From Sphingobium fontiphilum (GTDB taxonomy: Bacteria > Pseudomonadota > Alphaproteobacteria > Sphingomonadales > Sphingomonadaceae), in contig NZ_JACIEB010000006.1 of the NCBI RefSeq assembly GCF_014196635.1, positions 1 to 64,000 on the forward strand: a DNA stretch of 64,000 nucleotides. Reading direction: 5' to 3'. The stretch's first letter is position 1. Each line of letters begins with the position of its first letter. The position numbers were made by a program, and so were the translations under genes. The notes beneath the pieces were generated by a model that was not told where the DNA came from, made no database searches, and saw only the letters and a program-made list of their open reading frames with translations. Of this stretch, positions 51,720 to 61,233 are shown piece after piece.

Positions 51720-52457
51720 GTGCCGTTGTCCATCCCCCAATTGTCCGCGCGCAGCGCTCGTACGAAGGGCGCCATTGCACGGCCGGGGCTGTCGCATCTC
51801 ATCGGCAATTTTGCGCTCCCCTATGATATCTGGCGCACAGGCCGGTCGCTGGATCTGCTGGCGTCCACCATGGCGCGCGGCGACGGCCGCCCGGTGATGC
51901 TGATTCCCGGCCTGCTGGCGTCGGGCCGCCGGATGGAGGCGATGCGCGATGTCCTGTCCCGCGCAGGCTATGAGGCGCATGACTGGGGCCTGGGCCGCAA
52001 TTGCGGGCCGCGCACCGACATATTGGACCGGATCGACGCCAGCATCAGCGCCATCAAGCGCGACAATGGCGCGCCCGTCACGCTGGTCGGGTGGAGCCTG
52101 GGCGGCCTTTATGCGCGCGAATATGCCAAGGCGATGCCGCACCGGGTGCGCGGCGTCGTCACCATGGGCACGCCCTTTTCGGGCGACCCGCGCGCCAATC
52201 ATGCCTGGCGGATTTATGAGAGGGTAGCGGGCTTTCCGGTCGACGCGCCGCCCTTCCCCTGTCGCCGCGAGGAAAAGCCGCCGGTGCCGACCATTGCCCT
52301 GTGGTCGCGGCGTGACGGGGTCATCCAGCCCGATTGCGCCGCCGGACGTTCGGGCGAGCGCGACCGCGCGATCGAGGTGGATTGCACCCATATGGGCTTT
52401 GCAGCCGCGCCCGAAGGCATAGCGGCGGTCGGCCGGGCTCTCGCCCTGCTGCCATAA
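51720..52457 (+). CDS. Alpha/beta hydrolase
   Basis: 245 residues from GTG 51720, which has GGGAG 10 bases upstream; TTG 51681 is an alternative. The nucleophile elbow GWSLGG, an upstream strand PVMLIPGLLASGRRM (oxyanion region), an acid near WSRRDGVI and a terminal His in CTHMGFA form the catalytic set. It may be an esterase or lipase-like enzyme; substrate unknown. A strong terminator follows its stop. Confidence 0.78.
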   Translation: MPLSIPQLSARSARTKGAIARPGLSHLIGNFALPYDIWRTGRSLDLLASTMARGDGRPVMLIPGLLASGRRMEAMRDVLSRAGYEAHDWGLGRNCGPRTDILDRIDASISAIKRDNGAPVTLVGWSLGGLYAREYAKAMPHRVRGVVTMGTPFSGDPRANHAWRIYERVAGFPVDAPPFPCRREEKPPVPTIALWSRRDGVIQPDCAAGRSGERDRAIEVDCTHMGFAAAPEGIAAVGRALALLP

Positions 52458-52460
52458 GGT

Positions 52461-52503
52461 CGTTCCGGTTTTGACTGGACCGGAACGAACCGTATTTTTT
52501 GTT
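52461..52503 (+). terminator. Rho-independent terminator after the alpha/beta hydrolase gene
   Basis: CGTTCCGGT (52,461–52,469) and ACCGGAACG (52,479–52,487) are perfect 9-bp inverted arms with a nine-base loop. An AACCGTA stretch and a run of T residues (from 52,495) follow. It lies four bases after the hydrolase stop codon and ahead of the convergent TIGR01244 gene. Confidence 0.8.
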
Positions 52504-52556
52504 TGTTTCCCGTGATTTCCGCGTCGGCAGCTGTTTACACCTGCCTCGAAATCACT

Positions 52557-52985
52557 CTAACCGGCAGCCAGCGCGTCCATGATCTGGCGAACCGGGCTGA
52601 TGTCATAGCCCGCCGCCGCCGCCTGCGCGCTCAGCACATCGGGATGTTCGCCCGCCCGCGCGCGGGTGAGCGACCACAGGAGCGTGCTGCGCGTGCCCGA
52701 CCGGCAATAGGCCAGCGCCTTGCCCGTTCCCGCCTGCTCCAGCGCGGCGGCCATGCCGTCGAGCTGCCAGGGGGCAAAGCCGCCATGCGATACCGGCACG
52801 GCGGCATAACCAAGGCCCGCAGCCTTCGCCGCCGCCTCGACCTCTGCCCCGTTGACCTGTCCGGGTTCCTCGTCATCGGGGCGATTGTTGATGATCATCG
52901 TCACGCCCATGGCCCTGGCCTCCTCCACCTGATCGACGCTGATCTGCGGCGAAACATACATGTTGTCGGTCAATCGGCGGAACAT
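52557..52985 (-). CDS. TIGR01244 / DUF442 family phosphatase-like protein
   Basis: 142 residues. The dual-specificity phosphatase-like fold carries the Cys loop AYCRSGTRSTLLW (Cys94) and an upstream INNRPDDEEPGQ that is characteristic of the Blh/TIGR01244 group. Members are linked to sulfide-responsive operons and are called beta-lactamase hydrolase-like. No such operon is visible here. Sulfur-transfer or phosphatase activity remains open. Confidence 0.82.
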   Translation of the reverse strand: MFRRLTDNMYVSPQISVDQVEEARAMGVTMIINNRPDDEEPGQVNGAEVEAAAKAAGLGYAAVPVSHGGFAPWQLDGMAAALEQAGTGKALAYCRSGTRSTLLWSLTRARAGEHPDVLSAQAAAAGYDISPVRQIMDALAAG

Positions 52986-53048
52986 CGGCGTCTCCTCTAA
53001 TCTGCCCTGTCCATGCGCCCACGCAAGGCGGGTTTCAAGCCCCGCGCT

Positions 53049-54818
53049 TCAGGCAAAGGGCCGGATCGCGGCCAGGAATGCGTCGCCATAGGCGTCGAGC
53101 TTGCGCTGGCCGATGCCGCTGATCGTCGCCAGTTCGGACAGGCTGGTCGGCCGCTGCTCCGCCATTTCGCGCAGGGTCGAATCGTGGAAGATGACATAGG
53201 GCGGCACACCCGCCTCCTGCGCCAGTTCGCGGCGGCAGGCGCGCAGCGCATCAAACAGCGGATCGCCAACCGGATTGGCCGCGCCCGCCCCGCGCGCATT
53301 GCGGCGACGCTGGCGCTTGGGCGGCAGGATGACCCGCACCTCCTCTTCCCCGCGCAGGATCGGCCGGGCGTTGGGGCCCAGCTTCAGGCCGCCATGCTCG
53401 GTCGTTTCCAGCGCGTCGCGCACCAGCAAGGCGCGGGAGACGGGGCGCAGCAACGCCCCCTCGTCCCCCGCGACGATGCCGTGAACGGAAATGCGATCAT
53501 GCCCGCGCTCGCGAATCCGGTCGGTGACGGCGCCGGTCAGCACCTGTTCGATATGGCCCAGGCCAAAACTCTGCCCGGTGCGGTAGACGGCGGACAGCAA
53601 TTTGCGCGCGGTTTCCGTGGCGTCGATGCTGTCGGGTGGCGACAGGCAATTGTCGCAATTGCCGCAGCGTTCGGGCGGGCTTTCGCCAAAGTGGCGCAGC
53701 AGGATCGCGCGGCGGCATGTGCCCGTTTCCACCAGCGCGCCCAGCGCCGCGATCCGCGCCCGCTCGCCGGGCTGGCGCGCGGGCTCCAGTTCCATGATCC
53801 GCATTCGGGCGCGGGCAAAATCCTCCGCCCCCCAGAACAGATGCGCGACCGCCGGTTCGCCGTCGCGGCCCGCGCGGCCCGATTCCTGATAATAGCCCTC
53901 AATCGACTTGGGCAGGCCGGCATGGGCGACGAAGCGCACATCGGGCTTGTCGATGCCCATGCCAAAGGCGACGGTGGCGACCATCACCATATCCTCGCTG
54001 GCGATGAAGGCGGCCTGGTTGGCGGCGCGCACGTCGGGCGACAGCCCGGCATGATAGGCGCGCACCGGCCGCCCCGCCCGGCCCAGCGTCTCGGCCAGCT
54101 TTTCGGTCGCGGCGCGGGTCTGGGCATAGACGATGCCGGGGCCGCGCTCGGCGGCGAGCAGGTCGGTCAATTGCCGGGTCAGCCCATCGCGCGGCCCGAC
54201 CGCATAGCGGATATTGGGTCGGTCAAAGCCCGAAATGATCATCCCATCGCGCGGGATGCCGAGCTGCACCAATATATCCTCGCGCGTATGCGCGTCGGCG
54301 GTGGCGGTCAGCGCAAGGCGCGGCACATCGCCAAATTCGTCCAGCATCGGCCGCAACAGGCGATAATCGGGACGGAAATCATGCCCCCATTCGGACACGC
54401 AATGCGCTTCGTCGATGGCGAACAGGGCGATGCGCGCCGACCGCAGCAAGGCCCGGAACCCCTCCGTCGTTGCCCGTTCCGGCGCGACATAAAGCAGGTC
54501 CAGCTCCCCGGCGCGCAGCCTGTCCTGCGTTTCGCGCCAGTCATTGTCGACGCTGGTCAGGCTGGCGGCGCGGATGCCCACCGCCTGCGCCGCGCGCAAC
54601 TGATCGTGCATCAGCGCGATCAGCGGCGACACGACCACGCAACACCCGTCCAGCGCCACCGAGGGCAATTGATAGCAGAGCGACTTGCCCGCGCCGGTCG
54701 GCATGATCGCCAGCGTCGCCCGGCCCGCCATCACCCGGTCGACCACCTGCCGCTGCACCCCGCGAAAGGCGGGAAAGCCGAAAACATCATGCAGCAGGGT
54801 GGAAAGATCGCCCGCCAT
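53049..54818 (-). CDS. recQ: ATP-dependent DNA helicase RecQ
   Basis: 589 residues from ATG 54818, chosen because it lies four bases after the hisN stop; upstream in-frame ATGs lie within hisN. Motifs: IMPTGAGKSLCYQLP (Walker A), FAIDEAHCVSEWGHDFRPDY (Walker B, split here), ALTATA, then ESGRAGRD. A zinc-binding region follows (CRRAILLRHF … CGNCDNC) and a C-terminal HRDC domain ends the protein. It unwinds DNA 3' to 5' in recombination repair. Confidence 0.93.
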   Translation of the reverse strand: MAGDLSTLLHDVFGFPAFRGVQRQVVDRVMAGRATLAIMPTGAGKSLCYQLPSVALDGCCVVVSPLIALMHDQLRAAQAVGIRAASLTSVDNDWRETQDRLRAGELDLLYVAPERATTEGFRALLRSARIALFAIDEAHCVSEWGHDFRPDYRLLRPMLDEFGDVPRLALTATADAHTREDILVQLGIPRDGMIISGFDRPNIRYAVGPRDGLTRQLTDLLAAERGPGIVYAQTRAATEKLAETLGRAGRPVRAYHAGLSPDVRAANQAAFIASEDMVMVATVAFGMGIDKPDVRFVAHAGLPKSIEGYYQESGRAGRDGEPAVAHLFWGAEDFARARMRIMELEPARQPGERARIAALGALVETGTCRRAILLRHFGESPPERCGNCDNCLSPPDSIDATETARKLLSAVYRTGQSFGLGHIEQVLTGAVTDRIRERGHDRISVHGIVAGDEGALLRPVSRALLVRDALETTEHGGLKLGPNARPILRGEEEVRVILPPKRQRRRNARGAGAANPVGDPLFDALRACRRELAQEAGVPPYVIFHDSTLREMAEQRPTSLSELATISGIGQRKLDAYGDAFLAAIRPFA

Positions 54819-54822
54819 CCGA

Positions 54823-55617
54823 TCAGCCGTGATGATGGCCGTCATGGTCCTGCGAAAGCGCCTCCAGCACATCATCCAGCCGCGCCGGATCGCCCAGCGC
54901 AATGACATTGCCGTCGCTGTCGGCGGTCAGCGGATCGCCCGACCAGTCGCACATCTGCCCGCCCGCGCCCTCGACCACCGGCACCAGTGCGGCCAGATCG
55001 TGCAGTTTCAGCCCCGCTTCGACGACAATGTCGACATGGCCCGACGCGACCAGCCCGTAATTATAGCAATCGCCGCCCCACACCGTGTCGCGGCACTGAC
55101 CCGCCAGGCGCGAGAAATGCTCGGCGGTGCAGCCGGGGAAGGCCTGCGGCGCGGTGGTCGCGACGATGGCGTGGTCCAGGTCGCGGCAGGCGCGGCTGCG
55201 CACCGGGCGGCCGTTGAACATCGTGGGCTGCCCGGTCATCCCCGCCCAGCGTTCGCGCCCGATGGGCTGGTCGATGATCCCCACCGTCGGCCAGCCCGCC
55301 TGCGTCAGCGCGATCAGCGTGCCGAATATCGGCCGACCGGCGATGAAGCTGCGGGTGCCGTCGATCGGATCCAATATCCATACCCGCTCGGCATCCTCGC
55401 GGGTCGCGCCATATTCCTCGCCGATAATGCCGTCGCCGGGGCGTTCCTTCTCCAAAATCGCGCGGATCGCGGCCTCGGCGGCGCGGTCGGCCTCCGTCAC
55501 CGGCGATTTGTCCGATTTGAACTCGGTGTCGTAGCGTGCGCGAAAAAAGGGGCGGATGGCGTCGCCCGCCGCATCGGCAAGGCGGTGGGCCAGGGCAAGA
55601 TCGTCCAATGTCGTCAT
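54823..55617 (-). CDS. hisN: Histidinol-phosphatase, IMPase-type (HisN)
   Basis: 264 residues. Metal-binding motifs IGEEYG, VWILDPIDGTRSF and the C-terminal LHDLAALVPVVEGAGG define the IMPase superfamily, and the set PIFGTLIAL and GGDCYNYGLVA resembles HisN. It probably removes phosphate from histidinol phosphate in histidine synthesis. It ends with a His/Asp-rich tail (DHDGHHHG). recQ follows in the same operon. A second IMPase-family gene occurs at 17.5 kb. Confidence 0.85.
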   Translation of the reverse strand: MTTLDDLALAHRLADAAGDAIRPFFRARYDTEFKSDKSPVTEADRAAEAAIRAILEKERPGDGIIGEEYGATREDAERVWILDPIDGTRSFIAGRPIFGTLIALTQAGWPTVGIIDQPIGRERWAGMTGQPTMFNGRPVRSRACRDLDHAIVATTAPQAFPGCTAEHFSRLAGQCRDTVWGGDCYNYGLVASGHVDIVVEAGLKLHDLAALVPVVEGAGGQMCDWSGDPLTADSDGNVIALGDPARLDDVLEALSQDHDGHHHG

Positions 55618-55689
55618 GCCCCCCGCCTAGCCGCTCGAACGCCGCTAGGCTAGACTGGCCGCACCCGATTCCGGAAAGGGAGAGGAAAG

Positions 55690-56115
55690 ATGCCCGGTTC
55701 CCCGATGATCCCATGCCTGCGCTATGCCGACGCGCCCGCCGCCATCGCCTTTTTGTGCGAGGCTTTCGGCTTTGAGCCCCACGCCGTCTATGCCGATGAT
55801 GCCGACCCGGCCATCGTCCACCACGCCCAACTGGTGCTGGGCGACGGGATGGTCATGCTGGGCAGCGCGCGCGGGGAGGATGGCGAATCGCTCTACCGCT
55901 GGTCGACGGTGCGCGATCTGGGCGGGGTGACGGGCTGCATCTATGTGGTCGTGCCCGATCCCGACGCGCATTGCCGCCATGCCCGCGACAGGGGCGCGGT
56001 GGTGGTGCAGGAACCGGCCGATAATGACGGCTATCCGGGGCGCGGCTACACCGCGCTCGATGGCGAGGGCAATGTCTGGAGCTTTGGCAGCTACGACCCC
56101 TGGGCGGCCGATTAA
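55690..56115 (+). CDS. VOC-family (glyoxalase/bleomycin-resistance fold) protein
   Basis: 141 residues. The PhnB-like VOC layout starts MIPCLRYADAPAAIAFLCEAFGF and ends GEGNVWSFGSYDPW. The metal-ligand pattern is not obvious, so enzymatic activity is uncertain. It follows a divergent gap after hisN (72 bases) with GGGAGAGGAAAG as a good ribosome-binding site. Confidence 0.83.
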   Translation: MPGSPMIPCLRYADAPAAIAFLCEAFGFEPHAVYADDADPAIVHHAQLVLGDGMVMLGSARGEDGESLYRWSTVRDLGGVTGCIYVVVPDPDAHCRHARDRGAVVVQEPADNDGYPGRGYTALDGEGNVWSFGSYDPWAAD

Positions 56116-56151
56116 GCCTTCCGCAACGCAAGCGCGTTAAGCTTTGCGATC

Positions 56152-56388
56152 ATGGCCGCCATCGGATGGATTTTCAGCCTGATCGCCCTCCTGGGCGGAC
56201 TGACGCTGCTGCAGGACATGCCGATGGGCGGTTCGCCCATCATCGCGATCGGGTTGTTCCTTCTGGCGCTGCTCGCCTGCCCGCTGCTCTGGCGCGAACT
56301 GCCGCTGGGCGTGACGCGCGGCCAGCGCATCATCGCCGCACTGGCGCTGATCCTGTCGCTGCCTCTGGTGCTGCTGCCCGCCGCCTGA
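56152..56388 (+). CDS. Small hypothetical membrane protein
   Basis: 78 residues, almost entirely three hydrophobic helices (IGWIFSLIALLGGLTLL, SPIIAIGLFLLALLACPLL, IIAALALILSLPLVLL). It lies in the 289-base gap between the VOC gene and prs on the opposite strand. Its hydrophobic periodicity argues that it is coding, although no family is recognised. Confidence 0.55.
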   Translation: MAAIGWIFSLIALLGGLTLLQDMPMGGSPIIAIGLFLLALLACPLLWRELPLGVTRGQRIIAALALILSLPLVLLPAA

Positions 56389-56404
56389 GCGACGAGGCCA
56401 GCCA

Positions 56405-57340
56405 TCAATCAAACAGGCTGGAAACCGAGCTTTCGTCAGCGATGCGCTTGATCGCTTCGCCCAGCAACGGGGCGATGGGCAACTGGCGGATGCGGTTTGA
56501 CTGGGCCACCGCGTCGGTCGCCTGGATCGAGTCGGTGATGACCAGTTCGTGCAGTTCCGACGCATCGACGCGCGCGACCGCGCCGCCCGACAGCACGCCA
56601 TGGGTGACATAGGCGACCACGCCCTCGGCGCCCGCCGCCTTCAGCGCGGCGGCGGCGTTGCACAGCGTGCCGGCCGAATCGACGATATCGTCGATCAGCA
56701 CGCAGAAACGGCCCGAGACGTCGCCGATGATGTTCATCACTTCCGATTCGCCCGCCCGTTCGCGGCGTTTGTCGACGATGGCGAGCGGGGCGTTGTCGAG
56801 CCGCTTGGCGAGCGCCCGGGCGCGCACCACGCCGCCCACGTCGGGCGACACGACCATGATATTCTTCTCGCCGAAACGCGCCTGAATATCGGCCGACATC
56901 ACCGGCGCGCCGAACAGGTTATCGGTCGGAATGTCGAAAAAGCCCTGGATCTGCCCGGCGTGCAGATCGACCGACAGCACCCGGTCGGCGCCCGCCGTGG
57001 TGATGAGGTTGGCGACCAGCTTGGCGGAGATCGGCGTGCGCGGGCCGGGCTTGCGATCCTGCCGGGCATAACCGAAATAGGGAACGACCGCCGTGATCCG
57101 CTTGGCCGACGCGCGTTTGAGCGCGTCGATCATGATCAGCAACTCCATCAGATTGTCGTTGCAGGGGTAGCTGGTCGACTGGAGCACGAACACATCCTCG
57201 CCCCGGACATTTTCATGGATTTCCACGAAAACCTCTTCATCGGCAAAGCGGCGGACGCTGGCGTTGGTCAGCGGGATTTCGACATAGTCGGCAATAGCGC
57301 CGGCCAGCGGCTTGTTGGAGTTGCCAGTCAGCAATTTCAT
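56405..57340 (-). CDS. prs: Ribose-phosphate pyrophosphokinase Prs
   Basis: 311 residues, normal length. Class I signatures are [10 protein letters not shown] at the start, [24 protein letters not shown] and the PRPP loop [18 protein letters not shown]. It makes PRPP for nucleotide, histidine and NAD synthesis. Nearby nadE (divergent, 119-base gap) also uses nucleotide intermediates. Confidence 0.96.
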   Translation of the reverse strand: MKLLTGNSNKPLAGAIADYVEIPLTNASVRRFADEEVFVEIHENVRGEDVFVLQSTSYPCNDNLMELLIMIDALKRASAKRITAVVPYFGYARQDRKPGPRTPISAKLVANLITTAGADRVLSVDLHAGQIQGFFDIPTDNLFGAPVMSADIQARFGEKNIMVVSPDVGGVVRARALAKRLDNAPLAIVDKRRERAGESEVMNIIGDVSGRFCVLIDDIVDSAGTLCNAAAALKAAGAEGVVAYVTHGVLSGGAVARVDASELHELVITDSIQATDAVAQSNRIRQLPIAPLLGEAIKRIADESSVSSLFD

Positions 57341-57459
57341 GTGCCCGAATCCCCGTGACAGATCGGTTACGTTGGCGAAGTCGCCGCCCCTTTAGCGGCG
57401 CGACCCCCCGCTGGAAAGGCGCTTTTGCGTGGCGCGGCAAAATGCTTTAGGGGGCCGCC

Positions 57460-59121
57460 ATGACCGCCAAACTCGTGATCGCCCTTGCCCAGATGACCCA
57501 GTCGGTGGGCGACCTTGCCGCCAATGCCGACGCGATGCTGGAATGGCGCGCCCGCGCGACCGGCGCGGACCTGATCGTCTATCCCGAATTGCAGTTGATC
57601 GGATACCCGCCAGAAGATCTGGTGCTGAAACCCGCGCTGATCGAGCGCGCCGACCATGAACTGGACCGGCTGGCGCAGGCGACGGCCGATGGCGGCCCGG
57701 CGATGCTGGTCGGCACGGTGGCGGCGGCGCAGGGCGTGCTGTTCAACGTCGTCGCCCTGCTGGAAAATGGCGCGGTGACGCAGATCAGGCAGAAGCGCGA
57801 ACTGCCCAATTACGGCACGTTCGACGAAAAGCGGCTGTTCGCGCCCGGCCCCCTGCCCGCGCCCATCGACTTTCGCGGCGTGAAGATCGGCGTTCCCATC
57901 TGCGAGGATATCTGGTTCGCCTTCGTCACCGCCCATCTGAAGGCGCAGGGCGCCGACATCCTCATCAGCCCCAATGGCAGCCCCTATGAAGTGGACAAGG
58001 ACGAACGCCGCCTCAATGGCGTGGCGGGCACGCGGGTGCGCGAAACCGGCCTGCCGCTCGTTTACCTCAACCGGGTCGGCGGGCAGGACGAACTGGTGTT
58101 CGACGGCGCATCCTTCGTGATGAACGCCGACCTTTCCATCGCGGCGCAGATGCCCGACTGGGAAGAGGCGCTGGCGATCACGACATGGGAAAAGCGCGAG
58201 GGGGCGTGGACGTGCCTGCCCGGCGATGTCCACCAGCTGGATGAGCGGCCTGCCGATATCTATAATGCTATGGTTCTGGGCCTGCGCGATTATGTAAACC
58301 GCAACCGCTTCCCCGGCGTGGTGCTGGGCCTGTCGGGCGGTATCGATTCGGCTTTGTCGGCGGCGGTAGCGGTCGACGCGCTGGGGCCGGACCGGGTGTG
58401 GTGCGTGATGATGCCCTCGCGCTTCACCAGTCAGGACAGTCTGGACGACGCCATCGAATGTGCGCGCCTGCTGGGCGTGCGTTATGACAACATCCCCATC
58501 GAACCGGCGGTGGGCGCGTTCGACGCGATGCTGGCGGATGTGTTTTCGGGCCGCAATCGCGACCTGACCGAGGAAAATATCCAGTCGCGCATCCGCGGCG
58601 TCACGCTGATGGCCCTTTCCAACAAGTTCGGCCACATGCTGCTGACCACGGGCAACAAGAGCGAGATGTCGGTGGGTTACGCCACCATCTATGGCGACAT
58701 GGCGGGCGGCTATTCGGTGCTGAAGGACGCCTACAAGACCACGGTGTTCGACCTGTCGCGCTGGCGCAACGCGAACATGCCTTCGCTGGGCGTCGGCTTT
58801 GGCCCGCAGGGTCCGGTGATGCCCGAACGCGTCATCACCAAGCCGCCCACGGCCGAACTGCGCGACAATCAGAAGGATGAGGACAGTCTGCCCCCCTATG
58901 AGGTGCTGGACCCGATCCTTTATGGTCTGGTCGAGGAGGAATTATCGGTCGCCCAACTGGTTGCGCGCGGTTTCGATCAGGACATTGTCGCGCGGATCGA
59001 GCGGCTGCTCTACATCGCGGAATATAAGCGCCGCCAGTCGCCGCCGGGGGTCAAGATCGGCAGCCGCAATTTCGGCCGCGACCGCCGCTATCCCATCACC
59101 AACGCCTTTCGTTCGATCTGA
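57460..59121 (+). CDS. nadE: Glutamine-dependent NAD(+) synthetase
   Basis: 553 residues. The N-terminal nitrilase-type amidase has Glu in YPELQLIGYPPEDL, Lys in KRELPNYGTFDEKRLF and Cys in GVPICEDIWF. The C-terminal synthetase has the ATP-PPase loop LGLSGGIDSALS and LLTTGNKSEMSVGYAT. It amidates nicotinic acid adenine dinucleotide to NAD using glutamine ammonia. The gap to gltX is three bases, so both are co-transcribed. Confidence 0.96.
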   Translation: MTAKLVIALAQMTQSVGDLAANADAMLEWRARATGADLIVYPELQLIGYPPEDLVLKPALIERADHELDRLAQATADGGPAMLVGTVAAAQGVLFNVVALLENGAVTQIRQKRELPNYGTFDEKRLFAPGPLPAPIDFRGVKIGVPICEDIWFAFVTAHLKAQGADILISPNGSPYEVDKDERRLNGVAGTRVRETGLPLVYLNRVGGQDELVFDGASFVMNADLSIAAQMPDWEEALAITTWEKREGAWTCLPGDVHQLDERPADIYNAMVLGLRDYVNRNRFPGVVLGLSGGIDSALSAAVAVDALGPDRVWCVMMPSRFTSQDSLDDAIECARLLGVRYDNIPIEPAVGAFDAMLADVFSGRNRDLTEENIQSRIRGVTLMALSNKFGHMLLTTGNKSEMSVGYATIYGDMAGGYSVLKDAYKTTVFDLSRWRNANMPSLGVGFGPQGPVMPERVITKPPTAELRDNQKDEDSLPPYEVLDPILYGLVEEELSVAQLVARGFDQDIVARIERLLYIAEYKRRQSPPGVKIGSRNFGRDRRYPITNAFRSI

Positions 59122-59124
59122 TCC

Positions 59125-60456
59125 ATGGCCGTCGTCACCCGTTTCGCGCCGTCGCCGACCGGCCATCTGCATGTCGGCAATATCCGCGCCGCGCTTCACA
59201 ACTGGCTGTGGGCGCGCAAGAGCGGCGGGCGCTTCCTGCTGCGGCTGGACGACACCGATCTGGAGCGGTCGCGCGAAGACTATGCCGACGCCATCCGCGC
59301 CGACCTGCAATGGCTGGGCCTCCAATGGGACGCGGAGGAAAAGCAGTCGCAGCGCTTTGCGCTTTATGAGGAAAAGTTCGCCGCCCTGCGCGCGGCGGGC
59401 CGGGTCTATCCCTGTTACGAAACGCCGCAGGAACTGGAATTGCGGCGCAAGATATTGCTCGGCCGGGGCCTGCCCCCGGTCTATGATCGCGCCGCGCTGA
59501 CCCTGACCGCCGATCAGGTCGCGACCTATGAAGCGGAGGGGCGCAAACCCCATTGGCGGTTCAGGCTGGACCATGACCGGCCGATCGTCTGGACCGACCT
59601 GATCCGTGGCGATCAGCATTTCGACCCGAAATTGCTGTCCGATCCGGTTGTCCGCCGCAGCGACGGGTCGTGGCTCTATCTGTTGCCCTCGGTCATCGAC
59701 GACGCCGACATGGGCGTCACCCATGTGCTGCGCGGCGAGGATCATGTGTCCAACACCGCGACCCAGATCCAGATGTTCGAGGCGCTGGGCGCGCCCCTGC
59801 CCGCCTTCGCGCATGAGGCGCTGCTGACCGGGTCGGAAGGCAAGCTGTCGAAACGGCTCGGCTCGCTGGGCGTCGCCCATTTCCGCGAGATGGGGCTGGA
59901 GCCGATGGCGGTGATATCGCTGCTGGCGCGATTGGGGTCGAGCCAGCCGGTCGAACCCTTCACCGATCCCGCGCCCTTGATCGACAGTTTCGACTTCGCC
60001 CATTTCGGCCGCGCGCCCGCCCGCTTCGACGAAGCCGAAATGGCCGCGCTCAACCACAAGATCGTGCACCAATTGCCCTATGCCGCCGTCGCCGACCGCC
60101 TGCCCGACGGCGTCGGTGAAGCGGGTTGGGAGGCGATTCGCCCCAATCTGGAAACGGTGGATCAGGCGGCCGACTGGTGGCGGATCGTCACCGGGCCGGT
60201 CAAAGCCCCGGCGGCGGAAGAGGAGGATGCCGCCTATCTGGCGCAGGCCGCCGCCACGCTCGCAACCCTGCCCTTCGATGCCGGCATATGGAAGGCGCTG
60301 ACCGAGGCGTTGAAGGCGCAGACGGGGCGCAAGGGCAAGGCGCTGTACCTGCCGCTGCGCCGGGCGCTGACAGGGCTGGACCATGGCCCGGACATGGCCG
60401 CGCTGTTGCCGCTGATTGGCCGGGACGCGGCGCTCGCGCGGCTCAAGGGCGGCTGA
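59125..60456 (+). CDS. gltX: Glutamyl-tRNA synthetase GltX
   Basis: 443 residues. The HIGH-type motif is FAPSPTGHLHVGN at the N-terminus and the KMSKS-type motif is GKLSKRLGS. It is a shorter GluRS than the about 470-residue type, which fits the second GluRS found in many alphaproteobacteria together with GatCAB; this subtype call is inference. It forms a translation-coupled pair with nadE. Stop is directly adjacent to the convergent TetR stop. Confidence 0.93.
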   Translation: MAVVTRFAPSPTGHLHVGNIRAALHNWLWARKSGGRFLLRLDDTDLERSREDYADAIRADLQWLGLQWDAEEKQSQRFALYEEKFAALRAAGRVYPCYETPQELELRRKILLGRGLPPVYDRAALTLTADQVATYEAEGRKPHWRFRLDHDRPIVWTDLIRGDQHFDPKLLSDPVVRRSDGSWLYLLPSVIDDADMGVTHVLRGEDHVSNTATQIQMFEALGAPLPAFAHEALLTGSEGKLSKRLGSLGVAHFREMGLEPMAVISLLARLGSSQPVEPFTDPAPLIDSFDFAHFGRAPARFDEAEMAALNHKIVHQLPYAAVADRLPDGVGEAGWEAIRPNLETVDQAADWWRIVTGPVKAPAAEEEDAAYLAQAAATLATLPFDAGIWKALTEALKAQTGRKGKALYLPLRRALTGLDHGPDMAALLPLIGRDAALARLKGG

Positions 60457-61071
60457 TCACGCCTTGCGCGCGATGCCGTTGGCGACCAGCGCGTTGGCAA
60501 TGGCCGCCACTTCCTGCGGATCGCGGCTGTCGTCCCACACGCCATAGCGCAGGCCCAGAAACACGTTCATGCCCATGATCGCCCAGGCGTGAACCTCGTC
60601 CACGTCATCGCTCAATTCCCCTCGCTCCGCCGCCTTGCGCAGACGAGCGGCCATGCGCGAGGCGGTCGTTTCATAATGGGCGCGATAGGCCGCATGATCG
60701 ACGAATTCCGCTTCGTCGATGATGCGATAGATCTCCTTGTGCTCGCGCGCGAATTCCAGAAAGCTCAATAAACCGATCCGTTCGGCGTCGATCCCGTCCC
60801 TAGCATCCGGCAGGCGCAGCGCGACATGGTCTCGCACCTGGCCTGACATATCGGCCACCAGCGCACGGAAAATATCGTCCTTGCTGGCGAAATAGGTGTA
60901 GAAACTGCCCAGCGCACAGCCCGCCCGGCGGGTGATGCCGCTGATCGATCCTTCATGGAATCCCTTTTCGCCGAACTCATCGGCCGCCGCCCGCAACAAG
61001 GCCCGGCGGGTGCGCTCGCCGCGCGCGGTGCGAGGCGTCTTGTCGTCCCGCGCGCTCGCCGATTCGGTCAT
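60457..61071 (-). CDS. TetR/AcrR family transcriptional regulator
   Basis: 204 residues from ATG 61071, chosen for GGGAG six bases upstream. The helix-turn-helix is FHEGSISGITRRAGCALGSFYTYFASKDDIF; the ligand-binding half follows (EIYRIIDEAEFVDHAAYRAHY). It is divergent from the TonB-dependent receptor, and a perfect operator-like inverted repeat lies between them. It probably represses the receptor and itself in response to a small molecule. Confidence 0.88.
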   Translation of the reverse strand: MTESASARDDKTPRTARGERTRRALLRAAADEFGEKGFHEGSISGITRRAGCALGSFYTYFASKDDIFRALVADMSGQVRDHVALRLPDARDGIDAERIGLLSFLEFAREHKEIYRIIDEAEFVDHAAYRAHYETTASRMAARLRKAAERGELSDDVDEVHAWAIMGMNVFLGLRYGVWDDSRDPQEVAAIANALVANGIARKA

Positions 61072-61097
61072 GCCTGCTCCCATAGCTGTGTTGTTTT

Positions 61098-61118
61098 TGT
61101 CGCAGCATTACTGCGACA
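61098..61118. promoter_or_regulatory. TetR-type operator between the regulator and TonB receptor genes
   Basis: TGTCGCAG (61,098–61,105) and CTGCGACA (61,111–61,118) are perfect 8-bp arms with a five-base spacer. A likely -10 for the receptor, TATATT, is at 61,133–61,138, so the operator overlaps the matching -35 region. The site is 26 bases from the regulator start on the other side. Direct repression of both genes is inferred. Confidence 0.65.
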
Positions 61119-61233
61119 TTGGTAGGGGCTCCTATATTTGAAGTTGAAAGCCGGTTCAACTTTCATTATCCAATCATTCAAAGCAATCCGGCAGCCCGGT
61201 GGACCGGGCGCCGCCATCAGGAGAGGAACCGCC

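Noticed and set aside
53024-53043. GCGGG/CCCGC hairpin between recQ and the TIGR01244 gene
   Set aside because: Short stem without a T-run; not a convincing terminator.
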